Below, one piece after another: positions 9,991 through 21,203 of a stretch of DNA of 64,000 nt (within the stretch, counting starts at the first letter, position 1; the number at the start of each line of letters is the position of its first letter). The stretch is from assembly GCA_022592445.1 (NCBI GenBank), contig JABYQR010000015.1:216570-280569 (forward strand). Reading direction: 5' to 3'. A program made the translations under genes and the position numbers. This DNA comes from Cytidiella melzeri (lineage: Eukaryota; Basidiomycota; Agaricomycetes; Polyporales; Irpicaceae). Under the pieces are notes generated by a model. It saw only the letters and a list, made by a program, of their open reading frames with translations. It searched no databases and had not been told where the DNA came from.

Positions 9991-10033
9991 CCCTCCCTTG
10001 ACCTCCTCCTCTTAGCTTTCATGTACGCTCAGT

Positions 10034-11690
10034 GTGCGCGGTACAGTCCTACTCTTTGTCAACTATTATGTAACGGCGCACATACTCCGTGCTGTAACAC
10101 CTGCATTTGGGGGTCTGGCTGCTGTAGAAGGCAGACTGGAGGGCGAGTATTGCGCTGGGATCATCAGGAAACAAAACGAAGTCTCTGGCAGCTACGGAGC
10201 TCTCTGGAGCACTTTGTAGCAGCTGGGAGCTCGGGTAGCCTTTGCATTGTTTCCTGATTATGGGAAGAGTGGGAAGAGATAGTGAGGAGGTTGTGTTTTA
10301 CAACGGTGGATCTAGAGAGAGGGACATCCTCTGGAGAGCGTATCTGAGGCTAATAAAGCACATAAACTCAATCTACAAGGCAAAACCAAGCATATTTTGC
10401 TTATGTCTGACAAATGCTGACATGACTTGTCGTATATATAGATCCGGATCGCCTACAAATGGATAGAGGACTAGGTGATCAAGTACCTCTGGAGTGCAGC
10501 AGGCTACAGATTGATCTCCATTCCTGTGTTGCTTACCTGTAGGAAACGAAGTGTGGGTGTACAAGCACCTTTTCCACATGGAGAGCGAACAAATGATGAG
10601 GTTGCAAATCGCACTGAAAGTATGTTCATTTGCAAAATAACATATCTAGCTTAGCAGTAGTTGAACTACCGCTCTTGCAGCCCACATATCATCGAGACGT
10701 CTACTTCTGTCCTTGGCAGACACTGGTGGGCGACTGATGTATGCCTACAAGAATTGCTTGAGCTTGCAGGCCTCACAACGTGTCTGTACACCCTATTGTC
10801 AACACTTCATGGCCTCAAACCACTCCCTACCATCACCCCATTGATACAACCACCACCACCCATCATGACCACATCTTCAGTTTTGTCTCCTGCAACAGAC
10901 CACTCAACTGACGCAGACAAAGTAGAGCTCTCTCACATCGATGTCTCTTTCCCATAAAGCATCGTGACCACCAACGTCCTGCTCTTTCTCGTTTGTGACC
11001 TCTCTCTTTCTCTCAAACCCAGCAATCACCTTATGATTACCGGAAGCAATGGTGTCGGCAAAACGAGCGTTGCACGGGTCATTGCCGGTTTATGGGCAGG
11101 GCGTTCCTACACCTCCAAACTTGCATCCTCCTCCTCCTTGTTCTCCCGCCCGCCAGGGAAGAAAGGCGTGTTTGTTTTGCCGCAGAGGAGCTACATGGTT
11201 TCAGGGAGTTTGTTGGACCAGTTGATTTACCCGGACTTGTATGCGGAGTTTGTGGAGAGTGGGAGGGGGGTGGAGGAGTTGAAAGGGGATTTTGGAGGCA
11301 GTGAGTTTGGGGTATTTGCAAGATAGGGAGGGAGGCTGGTTTACAAGGAAGGAGTGGAGGGATGTGTTGAGTGGGGGTGAGAAGCAGAGGGCGCGTTTTG
11401 GTCCTTTTGTGTGAATAAATATATTGGGAGTTACTGATGGCAGCGCTGTAGATGGCCATGACAAGAGTCTTTTATCATAAGCCCAAGTTTGCTGTCCTCG
11501 ATGGTATGTTTTCATCTGGCACTTGAACGATGTCTATTGCTGACATGTTGGTGCAGAATGTACGAGTGCTGTCTTGAGCGCCGTGGAAGGGCGCATGTAT
11601 GAGCATGCCAAGTCACTTGGTATAACGATGACGCCCTCCAAGATCAGCTCAACCGTCCACTTGACTCTCTGAGTGCGGTCATAGACCTCA
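10034..11690 (+). pseudogene. Peroxisomal ABC half-transporter (ABCD/PXA type), C-terminal pseudogene
   Basis: The pieces read in order as the last part of an ABCD transporter, which imports long-chain acyl-CoA into peroxisomes. A membrane-domain segment (VLLFVNYYVTAHILRAVTPAFG, in part) is followed by VVFYNGGSRERDILWRAYLR, KYLWSAAGY and ELLELAGLTT. Then come VELSHIDVSFP and the nucleotide-binding domain: Walker A GSNGVGKTS at 11042-11065, Q-loop region VLPQRSYMVSGSLLDQLIYP, signature LSGGEKQR at 11367-11390, and Walker B FAVLD joined to ECTSAV across an intron at 11504-11556. In-frame stops occur at several points (for example after SFP at 10955), the frame shifts near 10750, and a 98-bp insertion lies at 10162. 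The N-terminal half is absent. It is a decayed partial copy; a working paralogue should exist elsewhere. Confidence 0.85.
10162..10259. mobile_element. 98-bp miniature inverted-repeat insertion in the ABCD pseudogene
   Basis: The inserted piece has 12-bp perfect inverted ends, ATCAGGAAACAA and TTGTTTCCTGAT, flanked by AT on both sides (10160-10161 and 10260-10261). Removing it rejoins EGEYCAG to the GRVGRDSEEVVFYNGG frame expected for ABCD proteins. There are no GT-AG borders, so it is not a normal intron. A 2-bp duplication would fit a Tc1/mariner-derived miniature element; the exact boundary is uncertain by a base or two. Confidence 0.65.
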
Positions 11691-11726
11691 AGAAACGCTG
11701 CATTCACCCGTGCAAGTCTATTCAAC

Positions 11727-13383
11727 ATGCCAGACTCACCCCAGACAACCGTACGTCTTTGCCCCACACCCTGCCACCGTATGCTGACTCTTTGCGTTGG
11801 CAATAGTACTCAAGTCCATTTTTGTGGTAAGTACACATTCACCTCGCCGGTTGAAGGGACACCTGACCCTAACCACGGATGTATTCATCAATGTGTGAGT
11901 GCAACCGAGGAAGCTTTGTCACTGCTCGCTTCAACCACTGATTGTTGTCATGCAGACACCATCGTTGTTTGGGACTGGGCCATAGTGCTGCCTAGAGAAT
12001 ATCAATTTGTGAGTGGCACGGTAGCTTGTCGCCTGACACACGTACATGACGCTGACAATGTTCCCAGATATGGAAGACGCATTGGTTGCCGGTCAAAGTT
12101 GCGTACTTGCTCTGTCGGTGAGCCCTTGAAGTCATGTGTGAAATTTACTTGAAGCTAACAAACTCCCATCTACCAGCTATTGGGTCATTGCTGTGGTACC
12201 ATACCTTCTCTGGGCCTTCTGCACGAACCACACCGTTGAGGAGTGCAAGAAGATCTATTGCATGAGTAGTTGAAGTCTTGTGGACCTGATAGCCTTATAG
12301 TTCTCAACGTGTATCAATCAGATTCTCATTGCACTTGCAATGTGGAATCAAGTCATTTCAGAGGTCATCCTGGTCATCTGAACCTATGCAATTTTCAATC
12401 ACAACAATTATATTCTAACCCTTCTAGTCGTTGCCCTGGCTGGCATGGTCAACTGCCAACTATATGTGGATACCTCTGAAATGCTACGTACACACACCAT
12501 TTTTTTTGCGCATACAGTCTCATTCAATGGATTCGGTCAGTACTCCCCTTCCTACAAGAGACAGGGCCATGCCTTCCAATGTCCAAGCCTCATCTGGCGC
12601 ATCTGCTAGGTTAGTGGTTCTGCTACCCAGATTCTTTCTCCGGATTCTGACGTTTGCCTGATAGGTTTATTTGTGAGTGCAGTGTTGCTTGAAACTGTGT
12701 CTCGCTCACATTGCTTCCTCATCATCCAGATTGCCCCGCTACTTTACGATACTATCTTCACCGTCATGACAGTTGTTAAGGCCATCACCATCCGCCGTAG
12801 GAGCGGTGGCCCAAGCAGCCAACTTATCCAGACATTTCTTCGCAAGGGTGTCAAGGGTGTCTTTTATTATCTGATGATATAAATTGCTAATCTCGTACGT
12901 ATTGCGTTCATACTATTTGCGCCGGCAACTCACTCTGTCTTCCAGATCAACAGGATATTTTACTTGCAGTACGTATCATCTACGGCATCTTTGGTATGGA
13001 ATAAGCTAATATGCCATAGGCCACGCCAATCCATCTCTGCTATATGCATTACTCTCAGCTTTATGCTGTTCACGGTGCTTGCTTGCCGCTTGGTAGTGGA
13101 GTTGCACGAGTGCGGCGCTCAAACAGTGGCACAGTCGTTGGGTACAATGGCCTTCACTGCTGGAGTCAGCTACTCAAAGTCGAGTCCCAGCTCTCCGTTC
13201 TCAGGTGGTTTTGGATTCATTAGCAATAGGACAGGAGCCAGGATCATTATGCAACCCCAGGGAGAGGTGCTGAGCACTCTGGGAAGCATTCCAGGTGATG
13301 CAATGGCCAGCACAAGTGTATATTCTCACTGCTACTACTTTCAATACATCGCAATTGTTACTGTAAACCTCAAAGTGAGATAA
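11727..13383 (+). CDS. DUF6533-type seven-helix membrane protein, multi-exon, possibly decaying
   Basis: Exons carry the motifs of a large basidiomycete membrane-protein family. DTIVVWDWAIVLPREYQF ends at a GTGAGT donor near 12009, and the next exon gives IWKTHWLPVKVAYLLCR. A second intron (GTGAGC near 12120) leads to YWVIAVVPYLLWAFC and a Cys-containing segment. Later exons give LLVVALAGMVNCQLYVDTSE, IAPLLYDTIFTVMTVVKAIT, QTFLRKGV and the last helix with LACRLVVELHECG (12964-13383). The first exon and start codon are unclear; 11727 is the first ATG with an open frame. A stop near 12270 and one after FYYLMI (12882) need further introns or are lesions. The function of the family is unknown; a receptor-like role is only a guess. 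Confidence 0.65.
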
Positions 13384-13399
13384 ACTTGCCTGATACCCA

Positions 13400-14007
13400 T
13401 GCATGGTATAGCAATATAAAGGCGCGTGATTGTTGTCGCAACACCATGCAAACCACGTGTGCAAGGATATCATGCGATGTAACTGACGAGTGGGTGTGTA
13501 ACATTGAGACATAGTGTGATATAGACTACAGGTGTTGTATGATACTGCAATGTAAACTACAGGCGGGCATACAATATTGCACCATTATGCCATGTGAATT
13601 TGAGCGTGGGGCATTGTTAACTCGTCAGGTGCAAGATAAATCTTTTATAAACTGATATTTAATCCTTCAAACATTATATTGCAAGTCGGAATTTACATTG
13701 GTAGGTAAACTAATATAACTTTTTTGTGATTTTCCAGATGACTGTACCACCCCAAGAACTCGAACCAGTTTGCTCTGAGTTCTACAAAGACAGGCAGAGG
13801 CCTACCTATGTTTGTGTCAAACATTGACATGTTGTGCTGAGTCTAGAGCTCCGTGGGAGGAGACAGGTGGGCATGTTCAGAGAAGGAGGCGAGAGTTGTT
13901 GATGGACTGAACAGTGAAGAATGTTTAAAAGCCGTGTGTTACTATAAAGGGATGAAAAATTGCTGCTACTAGCGGAGATTGTAATAGTAATACTATTAGT
14001 TTGTAAT
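13400..14007. other. AT-rich spacer, no gene seen
   Basis: No open frame with recognisable content. It separates the DUF6533 gene from the Helitron fragment. Confidence 0.5.
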
Positions 14008-15309
14008 AGAATCTATCTAGTTTGATTGGTATTGGCGGTGAAGTTAGTTCTACAAACAATACATCTAATGTACTGTGATTTGTCTCTATAGGCTTAGATT
14101 TCTATCCAACTACAACAACTTCTGCTACATCATTTACACCACATTCTGTTGCTTTGTTCTTCTTATTTATAATAGGCATTCCTATACAGATACCCAATTT
14201 GCCAGGATGGTTTCCATTGTTGCTTGGAGGCAATGATCAAAACACAGCTTGATTATGTGGACGAAGGCAGTCAGTGTTTTGTGATAGATCTGCTTCTGGT
14301 TTACAGATCTTTTCAGAAAGCTTTGTCTGATCATTGTTGGAGCTATAACAATCCACAGAGTAAAAATAACTCAGATGTTGATGGGCCTCTTGCAAGAATT
14401 GCTCTGCTCGTCTGTCCTTGAATTTATTGCTACTCACATTGTAAGATGTTATAGTCTACACATTACGGAACACAGTAATTAACCACTTTGTCGACTTTTT
14501 GAAATACCAGCTATTCTAGTTTTCAGAAAAGTAATATCTTCTTTGGTACAAGACTTGTATCCTAGCAAAGTGCAGAATTGTGCAGCTTCATCTGTCTGTG
14601 AATTTTGTATCATGTTGCTGTGTAAGGTGACAGTAGTGGTAAACTGATGCCATATTGCTTTACTTAAAGCAGTTTGCTGATCTTCTTGGGACCGTTTTGC
14701 ACAATAATAGACTGAACTATACTTGAATAGAGGGTGTTTCCTGTTGATACTGGGGGAAGCTGCGCAAAGTCTCCTGCAAAGATGACATGTTTCCCTCCAA
14801 ATGGTTCAGTCTCATTGTCCAAGGCCATACACATTTGCCAGCTAATATTGTCTAAATTTAAACAATCAATCATTGATATCTCATCCATCAATATGTGGTC
14901 TACATGCTGCAAGTTACGTTTAACTTCACTTGGACCACCTAGCTGTTGAAGGTTTCAACATGTTATGGATGTTAGTGGATATAATGAAAAACTGTGTGGC
15001 ATCATTTACTATGGGAATACTCACTATACCTCTCGTATAGTAAGTGATAACGGGGATTTATGGTTCTACAATGGTATAAGTACAGGTAGACATACTGAAT
15101 ATGACAGAAACATGATTGGTGTGAACTGCAACATGTTGGCAACAGCAAAACATGATCCGACCAGTTCTGTAGCAATGTATACATGTTGTGATGCTTAAGA
15201 TACCTGTGTAAAATTTGCTTCTTAATTTAACCATATCTATGATATCGTGAGGAATGTATAAGTCTTCAGGAATTGTACTTGCCGCTTGCCTGCCCTGCTG
15301 ACGCTAGTA
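14008..15309. mobile_element. Rearranged Helitron fragment
   Basis: The part 14008-14957 is the inverted counterpart of 51053-51990 in the large Helitron: minus-strand Pif1-helicase sequence with Walker B context ILMDEISMIDCLN and HVIFAGDFAQLPPVSTGNT. The part 14958-15309 is in plus orientation and matches 52982-53280 plus the 3' end, including GIIYYGNTHYTSRIVSDNG. About 1 kb between the two segments is missing. The right end reads TACTTGCCGCTTGCC...GACGCTAG followed by T, the terminus shared with the other Helitron-like elements here. Confidence 0.8.
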
Positions 15310-15660
15310 ATTACTTAGGTAAGTACTTCTAGTACTGGTGACAACTTTTGTTAGTAACTTGCCAGGCATACTTACTTTAAAAAGTAATTTTGTTACTGGT
15401 AACCACTTTCATTACAAAGATGCTCAGAATACTTACTTTGATAAGTAGTTTTGTTACTGCTAACAACTTTCATTTGTAAGCTGTTGGGAATACTTACTTT
15501 GATGTGTAATCTTGTCACTGGTAGCAACTTTCATTATAAACATGCTCAGAATACTTATTTTGGTAAGTAACACTTTTCAATGCAAACATGCCCAGAATAC
15601 TTACTCTCATAAGTAATTTTGTTAGTAGTAACTCACTTCATTACCAATGTGCCTGTATTG
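15310..15660 (+). repeat. 61-bp minisatellite, about five units
   Basis: ATACTTACTT-like motifs recur at 15368, 15429, 15490 and 15550, a 60-61 bp period, with a shorter last unit at 15597. Units contain TTTTGTTACTGGTAACAACTTTCATT-like cores, here described rather than quoted in full. They lie directly after the Helitron-type terminus. Confidence 0.8.
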
Positions 15661-15743
15661 CAAGATACAAATTATAACTCAGCTGGTCATAAAGTCACAG
15701 TCTTGCCAGGCCATGTTTGTCATGCTGATGACCTGAGAGGCTT

Positions 15744-17699
15744 TTACAATTCCTGAAGCATGAAGAAGAATTGTTCCAGTGTGCTCCAGCACATTGATGT
15801 CTTTTCAGATGTGACCTTTTTGTCCCCCAAAGTGTGGGAATAACATGGCAGAATGCAGAAAGTAACAGTGTCAATAACAAACAATGAATACAGCTGATGG
15901 CATCACATTGGCCTTGTTATCAGCCCTTTATAACTTTGTATCAGATCACTTTTGCAATCAAAATGCACTTTTTGATTTTTACAGACTGAAAATGGGTACA
16001 AATATGTACATATAATACACCATTGGATATCCCTATCTTGTGGCAACATCCTGGTACAATCATATTGTCAATTAAAGTGGAATTGGACAAGTTATGGCCA
16101 GTCTACTGCACAGGGTCACTCAGACTCAGATTCAAACTCCACTCTTGCTATGGTGTCAAATTCTGGTCAGGTACATGTGCAGCAATCTACATACATTGCT
16201 TGCTCTCTGAACAGGGAATACAATTAGAAGACATGTCACACATAGTATTGGCTCTGAGCAAGAATTACCAGTACTTTGGAAGTTAACTACAAATTCTCAA
16301 CCCCTACATTCTTGGACAATGTGGATTTGTGGCTGCATCAGCAGTGAGTACTGCATCTGACTGTTCCACAAAGTGTCACAGCTGTTAGTTGCCTTCTAAG
16401 GAGGAGTTACAATCAGAACACAGTTTGTGGCAGTTCTAGTGTGGCTGATGCAGTTCAGACATCAGCTTGATGTGGTTGCATCAGCATAGAGCACTGCCTT
16501 TGATTCTTCCATACAGTTTCCCAACCACCAGTTGCTCTATAAGCAGGAGTTACAATCAGAACACAGCCTGTGGCAGTTACAATGGGGGTGAGGCAGTTCA
16601 AACATCAACAGCTATGGTTGCATCAGCAGCAAGCACTGCGTCAGATTGTTGCACAAAGTTTCACAAGCATGAGTTGCTCTCTAAGAAGGGATTAAAATCA
16701 GAACATAGCCCGTGGCAGTTTTAATGGGGCTGAGGCAGTTCAGACATCAGCAGGACGTGGTTGCATCACCATAGAGCACTGCCTTTGATTCTCCCACACA
16801 GTTCCACAACCACTAGTTGATCTATAAGCAGGAGTTACAATCAGAGCCCAGCCTGTGGCAGCTCCAATGGGGGTGAGGCAGTACAGACATCAACAGGACA
16901 CATGTAACACATTCTAGCAATTGATCTAAGGAGACACCCTCAAGCCCTTCATTCTTGAAGTAAGAAATTTTTAGAATCAGCTAGAATCAGCGGTGGACAC
17001 TACGCAACATTAATGACAAGATAGATAATGCCCCTTGCTACCATTGGTGACTACCTTCATCAATGTATGGCTCCTTTTCCTGCAACCAAACTTTTCAATT
17101 GTAGTACAGTCACTTTATCCCAGATCATGTTGCCTATCAGAGGTGTCAACAATAGTAAATGCCCGTAATACAGTCAATATATATGCCCAGAGTACTTGGC
17201 AAGATCCTTACCAGGAACAGATTTGTTTACTGAGGTTTTTTTGGTAACAAAGTCACAGGTGCAATTAACTATTGAATGCTATATGATTTATTCAATCTGC
17301 TATTAATAACATGATCACGTGTAACCCTGCTCCTGCAGTTTACCAGATTGTATCTAGATTATTCAACGTAGTTCAACACCAATAAGAAGAAGACACATGT
17401 CAAACAATCTTCATATCTATACTCTACTCCAAAAACTTGTTTTACTTCCGTATTCACACCCATTGTTGCACTTCAAACAATACAGTACAGTCCCTCTTCT
17501 TTCATGGATGATTGTGTGCTACAGTGAAGACAAATAACCAACCTACTATACATTACTCATTCAAGAAGCTATGACCAACAAAATTACTTGTTCGGGCTGC
17601 TACCAGAACCAAGTTTACTTACAAATCTAGCTCAAAAAGTAATATTTCATTCAATCTTCAGAGATTGTACTTGCCGCTTGCCGGCCTTGCTAACGCTAG
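15744..17699 (+). mobile_element. Non-autonomous Helitron/Helentron-like element, copy 1
   Basis: It begins TTACAATTCCTGAAG and ends with an imperfect complement of that motif (CTTCAGAGATTGT), followed by about 35 bp, TACTTGCCGCTTGCC...GCTAACGCTAG, then T. The centre holds a 142-bp tandem array. The 3' end is the same as that of the coding Helitron ending near 54156. Subterminal inverted repeats plus central tandem repeats resemble the non-autonomous Helentron relatives known as HINE/DINE elements. It encodes no protein. The comparison with HINEs is by architecture only. Confidence 0.65.
16310..16905 (+). repeat. 142-bp tandem repeat array, about four units
   Basis: The core TACAATCAGAACACAG followed by CTGTGGCAG recurs at spacings of about 142 bp (near 16407, 16549, 16690 and 16831). 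Units also contain GGGGGTGAGGCAGTTCAGAC and GTTGCATCAGCA. The same units occur at 17700-17965, 21790-22075, 33095-33560 (inverted) and 55730-56490. Confidence 0.85.
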
Positions 17700-17965
17700 T
17701 GATTCTTCCATACAGTTTCACAACCACCAGTTGCTCTATAAGCAGAAGTTGCAATCAGAACACAGCCTGTGGCAGCTCTAATGGGGGTGAGGCAGCACAG
17801 ATATTAGCTTGACATGGTTTCCATCAGCAGCCAGCGCTGCATCAAATTGGTGCACAAAGTTTCACAACCACTACTTTCTAAGCAGGAGTGACAACTGTGG
17901 CAGTTCCAATGGGGGTTGAGGCAGTTCAGACATTAACAGTATATGGTTGCCTTGGCAGCAAGCAC
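17700..17965 (+). repeat. Further 142-bp repeat units
   Basis: Two more units of the array follow directly after the 3' terminus of copy 1, entering in the middle of a unit (TGATTCTTCC). This suggests that copy 1 inserted in, or was joined to, another element's array. Confidence 0.7.
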
Positions 17966-18000
17966 TGCAATCAATTGGTTCACAAGGTTTTCAGTATAAC

Positions 18001-18499
18001 ATTGATCACTGAATGGGTGTTTCCAGAATTTGCTTTCTACGTCAAAAAAACTGGATGGCAATGAAGAAAAGAGTTCATGATATATTGGGAGGGAGGCCCT
18101 GCCGGTTTTGGTATGCCTTTTTGTCCATTTTTCCCTCTCTTCCTGAAAATTGCTTGCTGGTACATAGCCCTCCACTACCCTTACATTCTCGCGTTTGAGC
18201 CAACCTTTGTTGAAATCCGGAACTTCTTGACATCTTGGATATCCCAGATCATCCAAGGCAACAACCCACAACTTCTATTTGTGAACACACCACTGTCAGC
18301 CACAAAATCGTTGCAGCCCTACAGCCCGTATTACCCCTACGGTGGATATAACCAATACAGCACTCCGCCTACCAATGGTTACAGTGGTAGCCGAACGTCT
18401 TTGCAGCAGAATGGACATAGCTTGCTGTATCCCAGCTCTGCAGCGGGGCATCAACAGGCCGGGAAGGGATTTTCATGGTCTGGGATGATTGAATTATGA
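18001..18499 (+). pseudogene. Rho-GEF (Rom2-like) CNH domain, C-terminal fragment
   Basis: The frame reads EFAFYVKKTGWQ, a stop (TGA), RKEFMIYWEGGPAGF, then an intron 18111-18167 (GTATGC...ACATAG), then ALHYPYILAFEPTFVEIRN. It ends with a Tyr/Ser-rich tail (SPYYPYGGYNQYSTPP) and the stop at 18497-18499. This is the last part of a citron-homology (CNH) domain as in fungal Rho1 exchange factors, which act in cell-wall integrity signalling. The upstream catalytic DH and PH domains are absent and a repeat abuts the 5' side. With the internal stop, this is a broken fragment. The intron borders are clean, so it derives from genomic DNA and not from a retro-copied mRNA. Confidence 0.75.
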
Positions 18500-19026
18500 G
18501 ATTACAGATCCATGTTTGTTATACGCTCCTCCTCTGTTGCTTTCTTCTTACTTTTCTCTCCTTAGTCCTCCACCCCCGGTGCTGTCTTTCTGCCGAGTTG
18601 GATTCACGTATCAATCCTTCTTTTGCTCCGCGTTCTGCATGTCCTTTCTTTCTCTTTCATTTCATATCATATATATGTCCTACACGCATTTGTATCTCTG
18701 CATTGTTATCATATTACCTGCTGATATACATCTTGCATCCAAGTTGTATATACTGAACCGTGTTTATTGACCTGCTACAAGCCCTGGGCTCAACATCCAA
18801 CCCTCAACCCTCAGTTCGGCCATTTATGCAGATCATCGACTTCAAGTCATACTGCGTGCATGGACTGACAACTAATACTGTGATTTCTGACTGATGTAAG
18901 TAGTAGTTATATGTACTGATGCACTGTACTTTGATACCAAGTAGTACATGTCTACTAATGTAGTCTATTTCATAGTCAAGGTGTCGTGCTTTCACCATGG
19001 ATATTTTGGCCAATGACATTCTGTGT
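18500..19026. other. No gene seen
   Basis: Downstream flank of the CNH fragment and 3' flank of the secreted-protein gene. Two overlapping hydrophobic plus-strand ORFs (18489-18770) look like chance translations of a pyrimidine-rich stretch. Confidence 0.4.
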
Positions 19027-19581
19027 TCACCACTGGGTCACTGGAAGAATTTCCTGGAATTCTGCCCATGAGTTTGAAACTGTCTGTCTAGCTGCTGCTT
19101 CCAACCTCAAGCAACGTAAAACAACCCCCTCAACTGTATCTGTGGGTACAATTGGCATGAAATTTGACAGGTGTTGTAAGCGGTTTGTCAAGACCATCTC
19201 GCCTTGAATGTTTTTCCATGCTCTTTCAACAACTTCAGTGTTGCAGAGCTTCAGGTACGCTACTGCATCTGTCAATTTCATCTTGTCTGACCATAATGTG
19301 AGATCATTTTGATGAGAGACATGCAGACCAGTGAGAAAGTCACCTGGATTTTTGGCAAGCTCTTTAAGCTGATCTTTTCTAACCAGCTCGCTATAGAGGG
19401 GTGTGCCTGAGCTCCGTGCCTCCACAAGGTTCAAGTTACGGCTGGACAGAGCTTGATAGCGGAAGGGCCCTGTGATATCTGTGCCACTGTATGGCTTGGG
19501 GATGGCAGATGCAGTCACCATATGAAATGAGCCAGCAACAATCATAGCAGCAAATAAGATATGAGAGGTTGAGAGCTGCAT
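19027..19581 (-). CDS. Intact small secreted protein, 184 aa
   Basis: A single uninterrupted exon encodes a protein with an N-terminal signal peptide (MQLSTSHILFAAMIVAGSFH..., likely cleavage after VTASA near residue 26). The mature part is about 158 residues, with few Cys and several charged helical stretches (ELVRKDQLKELAKNPGDFL). I do not recognise a domain. Its integrity stands out in a window of broken genes. The ATG lies just downstream of a TATA-containing, LTR-like promoter region with a candidate 5'-leader intron (see 19590-19995). An effector-like or wall-related role is possible but not shown. Confidence 0.7.
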   Translation of the reverse strand: MQLSTSHILFAAMIVAGSFHMVTASAIPKPYSGTDITGPFRYQALSSRNLNLVEARSSGTPLYSELVRKDQLKELAKNPGDFLTGLHVSHQNDLTLWSDKMKLTDAVAYLKLCNTEVVERAWKNIQGEMVLTNRLQHLSNFMPIVPTDTVEGVVLRCLRLEAAARQTVSNSWAEFQEILPVTQW

Positions 19582-19589
19582 AATGGTAT

Positions 19590-19995
19590 TGTCAAGAGCA
19601 CAACCAAACTCTATGAAGAGCGAAGAAGTGAGGACAGGGATGAAGGAACAACAAGCAAACTCGCGTGGACGATGACAACAAGGGAAAGGATGACGAGGAG
19701 AAGTGGAGACACAACGGCGAGGGATCAGCTGACAGTGAGCTAAAGACCAGGATATATTAGTACAGTGATGAGACTAGTACAAGGTGAACGTCACCTAAAG
19801 ACCAGGAGGTAGAATCTGAGGTCTTTAGGGAGCTACAGGGTGGGTTTATATACATCTCAGACAAGGACCCCTGGTACCGGGTCTGTACTCCTAACACTGC
19901 CGTGGGAACGTATGGTGTGCTATGGTGCGATGTTCTACAATGTTCCAGCACCTTCTATGATCATGTGACCAGTCTGTCACATGCACTTGATCACA
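19590..19995 (-). promoter_or_regulatory. LTR-like promoter region upstream of the secreted-protein gene
   Basis: Read on the minus strand, it contains TCACATGATC and CTGGAACATTGTAGAAC, close to the LTR-like element at 35422-35908, then a TATA box (TATATAA, 19846-19852). About 55 bp downstream is a candidate intron, 19746-19794 (GTGACG...CTTTAG). The exon-end CCTGGTCTTTAG is repeated at the intron end, as in the G1 and X LTRs. The region ends CTTGACA nine bases before the ATG. A matching TSD was not found. Confidence 0.5.
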
Positions 19996-19999
19996 TGCA

Positions 20000-20740
20000 G
20001 GAGCCATGTACCATCAATAAGATAAGATAAGGAAATAGAAGAAAAAGAAAGGAAAAAGTGTGTATGCTCGTGACAGGTATAGGAAGGGTGATTGCTTGAA
20101 AGTACAGTGGGACTGCAATCTGTAAGAGCATTCTCAGCATGATGATCCAAAGCAAGTGTAACAGGGGCAATGAAGCAGTGCGTACAGACCAGTGCTGGAT
20201 AATGAAGGTTGCTGAGCTACAAAGATGGTTGTGAGCTCAATATATCTTTTGGTCCTCATGTATTGTCAGGGAACAGCCTCTACCTCCTAAAACTCGTCAC
20301 ACTGCCGCACTGTTGATGGCAACTGATTGCAATTTGTCTTATCAAAGACAAATGTGAAGTGGTGGTCATTGAATGGGTCTTATTCAAGTTGATTATGGTA
20401 CTGGACCTATGAGCCAAAGTTTACTGTTACACTGACAAACTTGACTCAACCTAACCAGAGCACAAGCATTCAATACAGGACAGGAAGATCATTTTTTTCC
20501 TGCACCAAATGTCTGACCCATTTCTGACTTTCAGAGGTATCCTACAATAGGGGAATGGAAAAAAGGTGGGACATAGTGATTGAATTTGACACTGCCACTA
20601 AAGCTGTCCCAGGTTGTTAGGTAGCTAGATTTTCTGTTGATTTCTCAAAGAATGCTAAGTATATACCACAGCCACAAAATATATTGCATGTCTGGAGGTG
20701 CATGAGGTTACAGCTTTCTGAAAATTGACACTCAAACTTC
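20000..20740. other. No gene seen
   Basis: Purine-rich start (about 20020-20065) and then anonymous sequence without a supported reading frame. Confidence 0.45.
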
Positions 20741-20799
20741 AACTTGTACAGCAATACCCCTGCCATGACCTGACCCTACAAGCCAACAGTAATCCTGAG

Positions 20800-21190
20800 T
20801 GGGATCTCTGCAATAGGAGAAAAAAGAAAGAAAAAGGTGGGACATAGAGGTTGAACTTAACACTGCCAACACAAGCACCCACCAGTGTTTCTATTATTTG
20901 CTTGGAAAATGTCTGAGTACCACAGCCATGAGATATATTGCATCTCTGGAAGCAAGCTATATTTCTTGTTGCATTGGCAGTGAGCACTGCAACTGATTGT
21001 TTCACAATGTTCCACAAACACTTGTTGCTCTTTGAGCAAGAGTTACCATCAGAACACAGCCTGTGGCATTTCCAATGAGGATGAGGCAGTTCAGACATCA
21101 ACAGGACACATGTAACATGTTCTGATTCTAACAGGACTCTTTGAATTCCTATATTCTTAAAGCATTATTTTTCTATTTGTTTTTCCACTT
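20800..21190 (+). repeat. Dispersed repeat fragment shared with 54170-54420
   Basis: The segment with GCACTGCAACTGATTGTTTC, TTGCTCTTTGAGCAAGAG and AACAGGACACATGTAACATG recurs at 54185-54400. It is a diverged relative of the 142-bp repeat family. Confidence 0.65.
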
Positions 21191-21203
21191 TTTTAAATCT
21201 TTT

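Noticed and set aside
15266..15309. A canonical Helitron 3' hairpin before CTAG
   Set aside because: I could not draw a convincing GC-rich stem in the last 35 bp; only GCCGGC is palindromic, so the terminus rests on shared ends, not on a hairpin.
16310..16905. Regular repeats that could suggest a CRISPR-like array
   Set aside because: Units are continuous 142-bp tandem repeats without short constant repeats and unique spacers, in a eukaryotic transposon context.
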